Positions 16,213-25,733 of a DNA stretch of 64,000 bases are shown piece by piece. Every line of letters starts with the position of its first letter. Positions within the stretch are counted from its first letter, which is position 1. The stretch comes from Planctomycetota bacterium (GTDB lineage Bacteria > Planctomycetota > Planctomycetia > Pirellulales > Lacipirellulaceae): NCBI GenBank assembly GCA_024278955.1, contig JAJRSE010000002.1, forward strand, positions 1 to 64,000. Reading direction: 5' to 3'. A model generated the notes under the pieces. It did not search any database. It saw only the letters and a list, made by a program, of their open reading frames with translations, and was not told where the DNA came from. The position numbers and the translations under genes are program-made.

Positions 16213-19200
16213 ATGAAGCAACCTTCATTCTTGGCACGTAAAACGTTGGGGCAACCCAACTACTTTTTACTCGCGATGGCGTTTGTGTTCATCGTTGCGT
16301 TCGTTCCGCGCGGTGTGAGGAGGGCGGTCGAGGGTAATACGAATAAGGCGGAAGACTGGTTGCCGGCCAATTATTCCGAGTCGATCGACTTGCGGTGGTT
16401 TCGCGACCATTTCATGGGCGAGCAGTTTGCGCTGGTTAGTTGGGATGGCTGCACTCTAGGCAATGACGAGAAGCTGCAATTTCTTGCCAAGAAGCTTGTG
16501 CCAAGTGAGGAGTTGCTTGCCAACGCGGAACCTGATTCTGATCTCCACTTACGCGCAAGTTGGTACAAGAACATTATCAGTGGGCCTGCGGTTCTTGAGG
16601 AACTGATGGCGACTCCTCTGAGTCTCAGTTACGGAGAGGCGATCAAACGAGTTGAAGGTGCCCTGGTGGGCCCTGTCCTGTTCGACGCCGACGGGAAGTC
16701 GTTGGGCAACGAGGCTCGCACGACTTGTCTGATTGTTTATCTTACCGAAGAAGCCACTTTCGATAATCGGACGATGCGGCGCGCCATCGAGAAGATCACC
16801 GAGATTGCTTCGACCGAGTGTGGTATTGCAGAAGAGACAATCCACATGGGTGGTCCGCCGGTCGACAATATTACGATCGACGTCGAAGGCGAGCGGACCC
16901 TGATCCGACTGGCGTCGCTGTCTGGAATCGTCGGTCTGACGCTTTCGTTTTGGTGCTTCCGCAGCATAAAGCTTACCTGTATTGTTTTTGCGGTTGGCGT
17001 ACTTAGCGCGGGCATGAGCCTGGCGTTTGTGTTTTATTTTGGCATTGTCGAAATGATGATAACGGGTCTTCCGACGGCCCGCTTAGGAACGGTCGATGCG
17101 ATTTTGATGTCGATGCCTGCGGTGGTTTACGTGCTTGGTCTCTCGGGCGCGATTCATATAGTGAACTACTACCGCGATGCGCGGCGCGACAATGGAGTTG
17201 AGGGAGCGGCTGAAACAGCAGTGAGATTTGGCTGGGGCCCTTGTGCTTTGGCTGCGTTCACGACTGCGGTGGGTTTAGGCTCGTTGTACACGAGTGATAT
17301 TCTCCCGATTAAAAAATTCGGCATGTTTACGGCTTTCGCGGTGCTGGCCACGGTTGGGGTGCTGTTTACGGTGCTCCCGGTTTTCTTGCATCGATTCCCA
17401 GTGAGCGACGACCTGATTCGACGCCAGTCTGGGGGGGACGATGACGATCACTTACCGGGATGGGCAAAACGGCTGTTCGGGTTCGTGGTTGGTCGGTACG
17501 CACTTACCTGCGTGATGTGGGCTGTGGTGATGAGCGTGTTCGCGTTTGGCTTCACTCGCATTGAAACATCGGTCAGTCTTCTGAAGCTGTTGGATAAGGA
17601 CACGGACCTGATTCACGATTATACGTGGTTGGAAAAAAATCTAGCAAATCTTGTCCCGATGGAGCTTGTGCTTACGATCCCGAAGGAGCGTTGCCGAACT
17701 GCGGATGAACATGCCGAGGAGGGGGGCGATCAGTATCGCAACACGATGCTCGAGCGGCTGCATTTGGCGCGGATGGTCCAAAACCGCATCGAAAGCTTGC
17801 CCGAGATTAGCCGCGTGATGTCGGTTGCGACCTACACGCCCAAGAGCACCAATTCAGGAAACAAGAGCGCCGATCGTAGCGGCGACTATGCGAAAAACAA
17901 GAGCTTGGAAGAGAATCGCAATGCGCTTGAGGAAAGCGGGTATTTACGGGTTGAACAAGAACCTGGTAGTAACCGCGAGCTGTGGCGCATCAGCGCCCGG
18001 GTTGCGGCACTTGGTCCTGATGGCGAGGGTGTCGACTATGGGACGTTTGTCGAACAGCTCAAGACGGCTGTCGACCCGGTGCTTGTTGCTTACCAGCAAC
18101 GCGATATGGTTGTCGAGCAGTTGCACGCAGCAGGTAAGAAACTGGATGGCGCACAGGTTTGCGTTTTGTACCGTACGCCCGATGGCGAGGCCTCGGCTCC
18201 GACGGAAGCCTCTCAGGAGTCGGTGCTTGCGGGCTTGCTTCGCACGAGCGGCGTCGAACCTCGGATTCAAGCCGATGGCAAAAAGAGCAAGGGGCTTTCG
18301 ACCTACAACCTTGCTGAAATTGACGCCCATCAAGGCGATGCCAAGTACTTGGCGAACGTTATTTCAGCGCTTAGCAAGCAGGATGCGTTGGTCCTGGTCT
18401 CGGCGGGGAGCGACCCGGCGGCCAAGCAGCTGGCCGATGCGGGCTTGCAGGTAATCGATGTTTCGGTTGTCCCTGTTTACGAAGAGTCTGCTGCGATTCC
18501 TCTTGCCGAAGGCCAACAGCTACGCCCTATTCGGGCGGTCTACACCGGCATGATACCGTTGGTTTATAAAACACAGCGGCAGCTGCTGTACAGTCTTAAC
18601 GATAGCATCATGTGGGCGACCGTCTTGATTGCGGTAGTGATGATGTTTGTTTTGCGTAGCCCCATAGCGGGTTTGATTTCGATGGTTCCGAATGTTTTCC
18701 CGATCGTCATTATCTTTGGTGCGATTGGCTGGCTGGGTATCAAAGTCGATATTGGTATTATGATGACTGCGAGCGTCGCACTTGGAGTTGCGGTTGACGA
18801 TACGGTTCATTATCTAACTTGGTTCCGTCGCGGTGTTTTGATGGGAATGGATCGGCGTGAAGCTGTGATGCTTGCGTACGACCGTTGTGCGACGGCGATG
18901 CTGCAAACCACGATAATCGGCGGGTTTGGTCTCGCGGTCTTTGCGACCAGTACTTTTACACCCACTCAGCAGTTTGGCTATCTGATGATTTCGATGCTTG
19001 CTGCTGCCTTGGTCGGAGATTTGCTTCTGCTGCCTGCGATCTTGGTTAGCCCGTTGGGTAGATTCTTCGGCGGCAGGGCTCCGGCTTGCGTGAAGGCATC
19101 GAGATCAGAGCCCGGCAGTGATTTTACCTCCACGGAAAGCCTGGCCGATTCTTTGCCGGTCGAACCGGTACTTCTGACAGAGCATCCACCTCAGCAGCCT

Positions 19201-19329
19201 GCGACTCAACCGGATACACTTGGTACGAGTGCCTCGGCCAATTCTCAAGAGATGCTACATCAAGAGCTTCAAGGTCCTCACGCGGCCCTTCATGCGAAGC
19301 TTCGCAATCTGCGACGCGACTTGCCGTAG
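16213..19329 (+). CDS. RND superfamily (MMPL-type) exporter
   Basis: A 1038-residue inner-membrane protein. Membrane segments: one near residues 19-36, a cluster of five at about 238-400, one at about 428-448 and a cluster of five at about 795-950, giving the duplicated 6+6 RND layout with two large periplasmic loops (about 37-235 and 450-790). Motifs include MSMPAVVYVLGLSGAIHIVNYY in the first half and ASVALGVAVDDTVHYLTWFR in the second, where the paired Asp would lie on the proton path. The last ~90 residues form a cytoplasmic tail. Substrate unknown; such proteins move lipids, hopanoids or drugs. It is 182 bases upstream of an S41 protease in the same direction. Confidence 0.87.
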   Translation: MKQPSFLARKTLGQPNYFLLAMAFVFIVAFVPRGVRRAVEGNTNKAEDWLPANYSESIDLRWFRDHFMGEQFALVSWDGCTLGNDEKLQFLAKKLVPSEELLANAEPDSDLHLRASWYKNIISGPAVLEELMATPLSLSYGEAIKRVEGALVGPVLFDADGKSLGNEARTTCLIVYLTEEATFDNRTMRRAIEKITEIASTECGIAEETIHMGGPPVDNITIDVEGERTLIRLASLSGIVGLTLSFWCFRSIKLTCIVFAVGVLSAGMSLAFVFYFGIVEMMITGLPTARLGTVDAILMSMPAVVYVLGLSGAIHIVNYYRDARRDNGVEGAAETAVRFGWGPCALAAFTTAVGLGSLYTSDILPIKKFGMFTAFAVLATVGVLFTVLPVFLHRFPVSDDLIRRQSGGDDDDHLPGWAKRLFGFVVGRYALTCVMWAVVMSVFAFGFTRIETSVSLLKLLDKDTDLIHDYTWLEKNLANLVPMELVLTIPKERCRTADEHAEEGGDQYRNTMLERLHLARMVQNRIESLPEISRVMSVATYTPKSTNSGNKSADRSGDYAKNKSLEENRNALEESGYLRVEQEPGSNRELWRISARVAALGPDGEGVDYGTFVEQLKTAVDPVLVAYQQRDMVVEQLHAAGKKLDGAQVCVLYRTPDGEASAPTEASQESVLAGLLRTSGVEPRIQADGKKSKGLSTYNLAEIDAHQGDAKYLANVISALSKQDALVLVSAGSDPAAKQLADAGLQVIDVSVVPVYEESAAIPLAEGQQLRPIRAVYTGMIPLVYKTQRQLLYSLNDSIMWATVLIAVVMMFVLRSPIAGLISMVPNVFPIVIIFGAIGWLGIKVDIGIMMTASVALGVAVDDTVHYLTWFRRGVLMGMDRREAVMLAYDRCATAMLQTTIIGGFGLAVFATSTFTPTQQFGYLMISMLAAALVGDLLLLPAILVSPLGRFFGGRAPACVKASRSEPGSDFTSTESLADSLPVEPVLLTEHPPQQPATQPDTLGTSASANSQEMLHQELQGPHAALHAKLRNLRRDLP

Positions 19330-19511
19330 AGTTCTTTGCCACTCGATGCGTAGCCTGCTTTCGGTGCTGCGTTTTCTGCGATATGATTAGTGTGTGTCGC
19401 ACGGACGTCTCTCGGCCACCGTACTGGCATTTTAACGTCAAATCGTGTTGTGAGCAGAATACCCTGCTCTAACGACTTCGCCCTCCATTTTGCATTCGAG
19501 AAGCCTGCGTT

Positions 19512-20864
19512 ATGTCCCGTCGTAATATGCTTTTGCTAACTGCCGCTGCGATAATTTCGTATGCGTGCTACGTACGTGCCGAGCAGAATCCTTATGCTCG
19601 TTATGTTGCGGGCGGTTATTCGATCATCGATCGTTGGGCTTTGCAGAACCCTCCCGACCAGGAGCTTTTTGAGGGGGCGATGAGAGGGATGGTCGAAGTG
19701 CTCAAGAAACATGGCGATGAGCACTCGCTGTTTGTTGACGAGGAACAACGCGATGTCTTTCGTGAGGAGTTGACTCAGGAGTTTGGCGGCGTGGGGATCA
19801 GGATTCGTCAGCTTGGGGAGCCGCCGCTGCTGACAATTGTCGGGCCCCCCGAGCCTGGTACGCCTGCGTTTCGTGCTGATATTCGGTCGGGCGATCGCAT
19901 TACGGCCCTGGACGGCAAGCCGACCGAGGGCATGGAGATGCTCGAGGTTCTCAAGATCATGCGGGGCAAAACGGGCGACGCGGTGGTTCTTACAATCATT
20001 CACCAGGGCGAAGAAGCGGCTCAAGATATTTCGCTTACCAGGGCGGTTATTACGCTTGAATCTATCTTAGGTGATCTTCGCAAGGAGGATGGCAGTTGGA
20101 TTTTTCGGCATGAGCATGACCCTCGAATCGGCACCATTCGCATTACCAGTTTTGGCGATAAGACCGAGGCCGAACTTGTCCATTCGCTCGCTTCGCTCTG
20201 TGGGACAGCGGTCGAGGATCCGATCGAAGCCTTAGTGCTCGATGTTCGTGACAACTATGGCGGTGCTCTTGATGCTGCGGTAGGCATTAGCGACCTTTTT
20301 TTACGAGCAGGTCTTCCGATCGTAACTACGCGAGGCCGCAACGAGGTTTCTCGCGATCGTTTCGTTTCGACAGGCAGCGGTGGCTATGCCGATTTGCCGT
20401 TGTCGATTCTCGTCAATCATAATAGCGCAAGCGCTGCCGAAATACTTGCCGCCTGCTTGCAAGACTACAACCGTGCTGTCGTGATTGGTCAGAGATCGTA
20501 CGGAAAGGGAACGGTCCAACGGTTGGTACGAGTCGAGTCGGGCCGCAGCATGTTGAAGCTGACGTCGGCAACTTATTGGCGTCCCAGTGGTCGAAACATC
20601 CATCGGATGCGGGACGACGACGAAAACGCTCTTTGGGGAGTTTCTCCTAATGAAGGTTTTGCCGTCGTTCTTGATGACGAGGCGTACCTTGAATGGCGAC
20701 ACTATCGGCGACGTCGTGATTTGCTAGGCAATGGCAACCACAGCCCGTTGGCCGAACAGATCGATAAGCAGGATGGCAAACCTCCCGAAGCGTACGTTGA
20801 CGAGGCGCTCGAAAAAGCCGTCCGTCACATGCAAGCTGAGCTCGACAAATCGCCTAATCCGTAA
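19512..20864 (+). CDS. S41 family C-terminal processing protease
   Basis: A 450-residue periplasmic serine protease of the CtpA/Prc group. An N-terminal hydrophobic segment (LLLTAAAIISYACYVRAE) acts as signal or anchor. A PDZ domain lies at about residues 95-175 (FGGVGIRIRQ, IRSGDRITALDGKPTEGM). The S41 catalytic domain follows: LVLDVRDNYGGALDAAV, the nucleophile region NHNSASAAEILAACLQDY and the general-base lysine in GQRSYGKGTVQRLV. It probably trims envelope proteins. It may be co-transcribed with the upstream RND exporter; a functional link is inferred only. Confidence 0.9.
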   Translation: MSRRNMLLLTAAAIISYACYVRAEQNPYARYVAGGYSIIDRWALQNPPDQELFEGAMRGMVEVLKKHGDEHSLFVDEEQRDVFREELTQEFGGVGIRIRQLGEPPLLTIVGPPEPGTPAFRADIRSGDRITALDGKPTEGMEMLEVLKIMRGKTGDAVVLTIIHQGEEAAQDISLTRAVITLESILGDLRKEDGSWIFRHEHDPRIGTIRITSFGDKTEAELVHSLASLCGTAVEDPIEALVLDVRDNYGGALDAAVGISDLFLRAGLPIVTTRGRNEVSRDRFVSTGSGGYADLPLSILVNHNSASAAEILAACLQDYNRAVVIGQRSYGKGTVQRLVRVESGRSMLKLTSATYWRPSGRNIHRMRDDDENALWGVSPNEGFAVVLDDEAYLEWRHYRRRRDLLGNGNHSPLAEQIDKQDGKPPEAYVDEALEKAVRHMQAELDKSPNP

Positions 20865-21193
20865 ACTTTTCACCTCGTTACAGAGCGATTGCAAAACCTA
20901 CCGCGAAAAGCTGCTTTTTCTGAGACAACGTAAATTTACGTAAGTCTAGTCACTGGAACGATTTGCGTTATTTATTGGCCTTGCGATGGGTCTCTGTATA
21001 GTTTTGGCACGAGAACTGCAATATCATTCTCCCACTCGCGGAGGCAGCCTAATGGCAAGGCCCCGCCGGGCTGTTGTGCTCAGCTCCGAGGCCAAGGGAT
21101 GAATTGGCTCGGGCAGCACGCGCCTCTTTTCAAGACTCTTATGACGAATCTCAAATTGGGCGAATTCTTGCCCACATGTGCAAAGGAATACTC
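20865..21193. other. Intergenic region with a 14-bp palindrome
   Basis: No gene is supported in 329 bases. A perfect palindrome ACGTAAATTTACGT lies at 20928-20941, about 64 bases after the protease stop. It lacks a loop and a T-run and looks more like a protein-binding site than a terminator. A GC-rich stretch with no clear structure follows near 21055-21100. Confidence 0.4.
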
Positions 21194-21520
21194 ATGGTTG
21201 CTCCTCTTAGAACAAAGAAGATTTTCTGTACGATCGTTCGCGTCGAAGCGGTTGAGGACCTACGAAATGAATCGCCTAACCGAGATGTAACGTCGAATCG
21301 TTTCTCTACTCGCCCAAGCCGATTGTTGCCTTGGGCCGATCCTTATATCGCGAAGCTGGTTCGTAACCTTCAGGAAGAAGTCCGAAGCGAACGACGAGGG
21401 GACGCCTCGGAGCGAGCGGACCTCGACCCTCCAAGTCCTACGACGGACACGGAGGGCGGCTTGCTTGAAGAAACACGCTGGAACCTGTGGGACGATTCTT
21501 ACAGTGATTTGCCCGAATAG
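21194..21520 (+). CDS. Small protein of unknown function
   Basis: A 108-residue charged protein. The ATG at 21194 has AAAGGAA upstream; the frame extends further but without a better start. A segment SRLLPWADPYIAKLVRNLQEEV looks like a conserved amphipathic unit; the C-terminal half (DLDPPSPTTDTEGG) is acidic and probably disordered, ending in WNLWDDSYSDLPE. No signal peptide or cysteine pair. It faces folC tail-to-tail with 10 bases between the stops. No function can be given. Confidence 0.6.
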   Translation: MVAPLRTKKIFCTIVRVEAVEDLRNESPNRDVTSNRFSTRPSRLLPWADPYIAKLVRNLQEEVRSERRGDASERADLDPPSPTTDTEGGLLEETRWNLWDDSYSDLPE

Positions 21521-21530
21521 GTTGATGGCC

Positions 21531-22961
21531 TCAATTCGTAGCCTTAGGGTGGCACGATCTTAGCTTTCCGCGTAGTTCGGCTACGATGAAGAAGGAGCCT
21601 GTGATGCAGATCAGCTGGTCGGGCCCGGCGAGTTGCTGGGCCAACTGCCACGCGTCGTTGGGAGAATCTTTCACGGTCACCCGATTGGCGGTGTCTGGTA
21701 TTGCTAAGCGGGCCATTTCTTCGCATACCACACGACTTAATTCGGTCGATGCAACGGCTCGTGGGTTGTCTTGGTATGCCGTGACAACAACTTGCCCGAA
21801 GTGGGGCAAGAGCACTCGAATGATTCCTTTGACGTCTTTGTCGTGGGTAGCGGCTAAGAGCAAAACACGTTTGCCGCCGGGGAAAGTTGCTTCGAGAGTC
21901 TCGACCAGTGCCTCGGCTGAGGCCACGTTGTGAGCCACGTCGACGATGACGGTTGGTCGGCGACTCATAATTTCAAATCGACCAGGCAGCGATAGCTCTG
22001 ATAAAGCTTGTCGAATTGCGGTCGTCGAGATGGGCCAGCCTTGGCGGCGGAGTTCAGCGATGGTCGCGATGGCAAGTGCAGCGTTGCCTGCTTGGTGTTC
22101 GCCCAGCAAGCGTAATGGCAAGCCGGTGAGTCGCAGATGCTCGTCGGCAAAGTCGCCATCGAAATCTAACCGTCCAAGAGTTTCGTGGTTCTCTTGTAGT
22201 AGGGGAGGGCGGTAACGGTAGCGAAAGTCCCGCCCTGCGGTCACGATACGGCAGCCATGCTGTTTGGCAATCTCTGCGATGACTTGTTGGGGGGCTTTGT
22301 CGATATGGCCGCAGAGTACGGGCACGCCAGGTTTGACGATGCCCGCTTTTTCGGCAGCGATTTCGGGCAAGGTAGTGCCCAGCTGTTTCGTGTGGTCGAG
22401 GCTGATGCTCGTGATAACGGCCACGGTTGGCTGGCACACATTGGTGGAATCGAGCCGACCTCCTAGCCCGACTTCAAGCACGGCAACGTCGACCTTGCGC
22501 TGTGCGAAGTGCATCAGAGCCAAGGCCGTGGTCAGCTCAAAGTAGGTGGGGCCCATTGAGGAATCGTCTTGCGATAGCTCGCGGTCCATTGCCTGGACGA
22601 CAGGTTTAAGCTGCTCGACGAGCGTCGCTAGCTCTTCTCCTGTGCAGGGCAAGCCGTTGATGGCAAACCGTTCTTCGATTCGATCGAGATGGGGCGAGCT
22701 AAAGAGACCGGTTTCGTAGCCAGCGGCATGCAGAATGGCGGAGACCATCGAGGCGGTCGAACCTTTTCCTTTGGTGCCTGCGACATGCACGATTGGCATC
22801 CCTGCGTCGGGGTTGCCAAGGCGAGTGAGTAGCTGTCGCATTCGATCGAGCTTTAGCTGGCGGCGACCGTAGGGGATGGTCGGGGTCTGCTCGAAATTGA
22901 TTCGACCTAACAGAAAACTTATCGCTTCGTCTCGCCGACGCGATATTTCAGATTTAGGCAT
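21531..22961 (-). CDS. folC: Folylpolyglutamate synthase / dihydrofolate synthase
   Basis: Adds glutamate to dihydropteroate or tetrahydrofolates. The product of about 476 residues is slightly longer than usual (420-440). Seen: the P-loop VAGTKGKGSTAS, SSPHLDRIEERFAINGLP, EVGLGGRLDSTNV, ITSISLDHTKQLG, EKAGIVKPGVPVLCG and the C-terminal DVAHNVASAEALVE. The ATG at 22959-22961 is preferred over the TTG four codons upstream; neither has a strong ribosome-binding site. It is alone on its strand. Confidence 0.92.
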   Translation of the reverse strand: MPKSEISRRRDEAISFLLGRINFEQTPTIPYGRRQLKLDRMRQLLTRLGNPDAGMPIVHVAGTKGKGSTASMVSAILHAAGYETGLFSSPHLDRIEERFAINGLPCTGEELATLVEQLKPVVQAMDRELSQDDSSMGPTYFELTTALALMHFAQRKVDVAVLEVGLGGRLDSTNVCQPTVAVITSISLDHTKQLGTTLPEIAAEKAGIVKPGVPVLCGHIDKAPQQVIAEIAKQHGCRIVTAGRDFRYRYRPPLLQENHETLGRLDFDGDFADEHLRLTGLPLRLLGEHQAGNAALAIATIAELRRQGWPISTTAIRQALSELSLPGRFEIMSRRPTVIVDVAHNVASAEALVETLEATFPGGKRVLLLAATHDKDVKGIIRVLLPHFGQVVVTAYQDNPRAVASTELSRVVCEEMARLAIPDTANRVTVKDSPNDAWQLAQQLAGPDQLICITGSFFIVAELRGKLRSCHPKATN

Positions 22962-23100
22962 GCTGGATTGCAAAGTTTTTTACTTCCTGTTTCAAGCACG
23001 AGAAGGTGAATTTCTTTCAGCTCGCGTACCTCAAGAATATCACGCGGTTGGCGTTGCGGGTACCGCCTTTGCGGGCAACAGCGCAGAGCGGTTTGCGCGT

Positions 23101-23140
23101 GAAAAAGGGCCGACGGGGTGCGGGATACCTCGTCGGCCCT
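23101..23140 (-). terminator. Orphan intrinsic terminator on the minus strand
   Basis: AGGGCCGACG (23106-23115) and CGTCGGCCCT (23131-23140) form a 10-bp perfect stem with a 15-base loop. On the minus strand it is followed by TTTTTC. No minus-strand protein gene ends here; it would stop a transcript arising between about 23141 and 23630. Confidence 0.6.
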
Positions 23141-23492
23141 CAGGAGGGGGAGACTCAATTGGATGGGATTGTCTCGACGACGAAGGAGCGTTTGGCGTTG
23201 TCCGGCTACCCGCAGGGCAAGGCCGCTCGATTCGTCGCATTTCTCTTCTACCGCCAGGAGTAAGGGCAAACCTGGTGCCAAAGTCGAATTTGTGAGGGTA
23301 AACAGGAGCCTCTTGTGCCAGGCCTGCTCGTTGGCACGAAGAAACAAGGTTGAATCGCATTTTGGCAGTCTCGTGTCTGAGGATGGCAGTAGGGAAGAGC
23401 GGTTGTAGTTTTTTCCAGATTTGGTTGTAGAAACTGCCAAATTGTATGAACCCCGGGGTGGCGGGGTGCGTATTTAGATGTTGTTGTGAAAT

Positions 23493-23519
23493 TACCGGGC
23501 GCTTACGCTACCGGCTCGC
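23493..23519. repeat. Possible interspersed repeat word
   Basis: CCGGGCGCTTACGCTACCGG with GAGCC-type flanks resembles, from memory, short repeats common in planctomycete genomes. Only one copy is visible in this window, so the call is weak. It shares CGCTTACGC with the inverted repeat at 63932-63985. Confidence 0.3.
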
Positions 23520-23630
23520 CTTTTGCTGTATTGGAGGCTCGGCTATGATGGGCTGTTCCTGCTAGCAAGCGGTGAAGCTGCCTCCCTCCTCCCCTGCCCT
23601 CTACTGAAAAACCTCCCACCTGGGTTCACG

Positions 23631-24314
23631 ATGCTGCTGTTGGAAAATGTTCGTAAGTCGTATCGAGAGCCCAATGGCGAGCCGCTGCCGATTCTTGATA
23701 TCGAGCGTTTTCACCTTGATGCTGGCGAGCAGGTCGTGCTTCGAGGTCGAAGTGGTTGCGGCAAAACGACACTGCTGAACTGCATTTCGGGTCTGACCAC
23801 GGTAGACGAGGGCCGAATTTCGATCAAAGGCCGCGATTTGGTGGGGTTGCACGAAGTAGCTCGCGATCGGTTTCGTGCCCGGCATATTGGATTCGTCTTC
23901 CAAACTTTTAATTTGCTTCCGGCATTTAGTGCGCTCGAAAATGTGCTGCTTGGCATGACGTTTACGGGTCAGAAAAGCGACAGCGGGCGAGCCAAGCGGT
24001 TGCTTGAAGAAGTGGGCCTGGGGCATCGGCTTACGCATAAGCCTTCTGCGCTGTCGGTTGGCGAGCAGCAACGGGTTGCTGTGGCCCGGGCGCTGGTGAA
24101 TCGGCCGTCGCTGTTGTTGGCAGACGAACCGACGGCCAATATCGACCCTGCGCACCAGCAGCAAGTGATTGATCTACTTCGTACTGCTTGTGAAGAGGAA
24201 AAGGTGGCGATGCTGTTGGTGACGCATGCTCCGGAAGTTTCTGATCAGTTTGATCGTGTTGAGTTTCTTGAGAAGATCAATCGGGCCGCGTTAGTTTCGA
24301 GTCGTGAGTCGTGA
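23631..24314 (+). CDS. ABC transporter ATP-binding protein, LolD/MacB type
   Basis: A 227-residue ATPase that energises the adjacent permease. It shows Walker A GRSGCGKTTLLN (about residues 38-49), the Q-loop FVFQTFNLLPAFSALENV, a signature LSVGEQQRVAVARAL in which Val replaces the usual second Gly position, Walker B LLLADEPTANID and a switch His in LLVTHAPE. The ATG at 23631 starts the family-type N-terminus LLLENVRKSY. The last residues (VSSRES) and the TGA stop are encoded by a heptamer repeat. The permease follows 34 bases downstream, so they form one operon. In this family the pair works in lipoprotein release, peptide export or stress response, or, with DUF3299-type partners, possibly metal handling. 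Confidence 0.9.
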   Translation: MLLLENVRKSYREPNGEPLPILDIERFHLDAGEQVVLRGRSGCGKTTLLNCISGLTTVDEGRISIKGRDLVGLHEVARDRFRARHIGFVFQTFNLLPAFSALENVLLGMTFTGQKSDSGRAKRLLEEVGLGHRLTHKPSALSVGEQQRVAVARALVNRPSLLLADEPTANIDPAHQQQVIDLLRTACEEEKVAMLLVTHAPEVSDQFDRVEFLEKINRAALVSSRES

Positions 24315-24317
24315 GTT
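24297..24317 (+). repeat. Heptamer repeat (GTGAGTC type) at the ABC ATPase stop codon
   Basis: Three tandem copies of a seven-base unit, TCGAGTC GTGAGTC GTGAGTT. The TGA stop of the ATPase (24312-24314) lies in the third copy. The reverse complement of this unit forms the longer array at 53661-53700. Confidence 0.6.
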
Positions 24318-24348
24318 GTTCATTGTTTTCTTTTACCCTTAGTTTGCT

Positions 24349-25689
24349 ATGACGTTTTGGAAAATTGCTTGGCGGAACATGCAGCAGCGGGCGCTTGCGT
24401 CTTCGCTGACCGGGTTGTCGATGGCGCTGGGCGTGGCGCTAATGATTCTTGTGATTGTTATCCACGAAGTGACGGTGCAGCAGTTTTCGAGTGATGCACA
24501 GGGCTACCATCTAATCGTGGGCGGTAGCAAGGGCGGCGATGTGCAGTTGGTGATGAATACGGTTTTTCACATTGGCAACCCGCTTTATCCGATTCCGTAC
24601 AGCTACTATAAAGAATTCACCGAGGGCCGCTATGCGCCCTACACCAAGGTTGCGATTCCGTATTGCATTGGCGATAGTTTTCATGCCAATGGGTGGCGGA
24701 TGCGAGTCGTAGCGACGACGCCGGACCTTTTTGACAAAATTTCTTACGGTGCCAACGCCGATGGGACGGACAAACATTACGAGTTTCGGGAAGGCCGAAA
24801 CATCAATACAGAGCACTTTTTTGAAGCCGTGCTGGGCTCTGTCGCAGCTAAAAAATCGAGCCTCAAAGTGGGCGATACTTTTCAGCCTACTCATGGCATG
24901 AGCGCCGAGGGAACGAAGCATATCGAATTCGAGATTGTTGGAATCTTGAAACCAACCGGGACGGCGAACGATCGCGCGCTGTTTGTGAACGTGGAAGGGT
25001 TTTATTTGCTTGAGGGACATGCGTTGTCAGCTGAAGCGGACGACGCCTTGGTTGCTGGTTTGGAATCGGCACACGAAGAGCACCACGACCCAGATGACCC
25101 GAATCGGGGCCGTACACGGCTTCCTGAGGCTCAGCGGGAAGTTACTTCGATATTGGTGCTTTGCAACAACGACTTGAGCATGATGGCCCTTGATCAGGCA
25201 ATTAACAAAGGCAAAGATCGGACGGCGATTGCGGTGATGCCGGGCTACTTGGTTCAAGACATGCTCGACAAGGTAATCGGACCGGTGCGTGTGGTGCTGA
25301 TGGTGCTTACGGTTTTGATTGTCGTCGTGGCGGGGATTAGCATTTTGGTCAGCATCTACAATTCGATGAGCGAACGGAGCCACGATATTGCGGTGATGCG
25401 GGCGCTGGGCGCCAGCCGCGCGGCGGTGATGGGAATCGTGATGGTGGAGTCGATATTGCTTTCGCTTCTAGGCGGGCTAGTGGGGGTGCTGCTTGGCCAT
25501 GCTTGCCTGGCGCTGGCGAGCCCGTACGTTGAGGCCCATGCAGGCATTGTGCTTCGATTTTGGCAATTCAATTGGTACGAAAGTTTGCTGATCCCTGGGC
25601 TGGTGATCTTTGCCTCGCTGGTCGGCTTTTTGCCCGCCTTGACGGCCTACCGCACCGATGTGGGGCGGTCGCTCGGAGGCGGTCGGTAA
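24349..25689 (+). CDS. ABC transporter permease, FtsX/MacB-type
   Basis: A 446-residue permease. One N-terminal membrane segment (residues about 22-40), a large extracytoplasmic domain (about 41-305) and three C-terminal segments (about 313-337, 358-390, 410-432) give the classical type VII ABC topology of LolE, MacB and FtsX. The cytoplasmic coupling motif SERSHDIAVMRALGAS (341-356) contacts the ATPase. An unusual segment, HEEHHDPDDPN (242-252), rich in His and Asp, sits in the extracytoplasmic domain and could bind metal. It is preceded by the ATPase and followed 44 bases later by a secreted CxxC protein. Confidence 0.9.
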   Translation: MTFWKIAWRNMQQRALASSLTGLSMALGVALMILVIVIHEVTVQQFSSDAQGYHLIVGGSKGGDVQLVMNTVFHIGNPLYPIPYSYYKEFTEGRYAPYTKVAIPYCIGDSFHANGWRMRVVATTPDLFDKISYGANADGTDKHYEFREGRNINTEHFFEAVLGSVAAKKSSLKVGDTFQPTHGMSAEGTKHIEFEIVGILKPTGTANDRALFVNVEGFYLLEGHALSAEADDALVAGLESAHEEHHDPDDPNRGRTRLPEAQREVTSILVLCNNDLSMMALDQAINKGKDRTAIAVMPGYLVQDMLDKVIGPVRVVLMVLTVLIVVVAGISILVSIYNSMSERSHDIAVMRALGASRAAVMGIVMVESILLSLLGGLVGVLLGHACLALASPYVEAHAGIVLRFWQFNWYESLLIPGLVIFASLVGFLPALTAYRTDVGRSLGGGR

Positions 25690-25733
25690 TTTAGCGAATC
25701 GACAAATTCAAACGAAATATTATCATCAAAACT

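Larger units (their letters stand above)
22962..23630. other. Intergenic region with an orphan terminator and structured sequence
   Basis: 669 bases between divergent folC and the ABC gene. It contains a minus-strand terminator at 23101-23140, a stem-loop at 23311-23341 (CTTGTGCCA pairing with TGGCACGAAG) and a GC-rich repeat-like word at 23493-23519. Several open frames cross the region on both strands, but they have no start signals, overlap the terminator and show no protein-like composition. Confidence 0.5.

Noticed and set aside
23006..23263. Plus-strand open frame of 85 codons
   Set aside because: No ribosome-binding site, it contains the minus-strand terminator, and the product has no protein-like pattern.
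22919..23440. Minus-strand open frame of 173 codons upstream of folC
   Set aside because: It runs through the terminator hairpin and into folC in another frame; composition is not protein-like.
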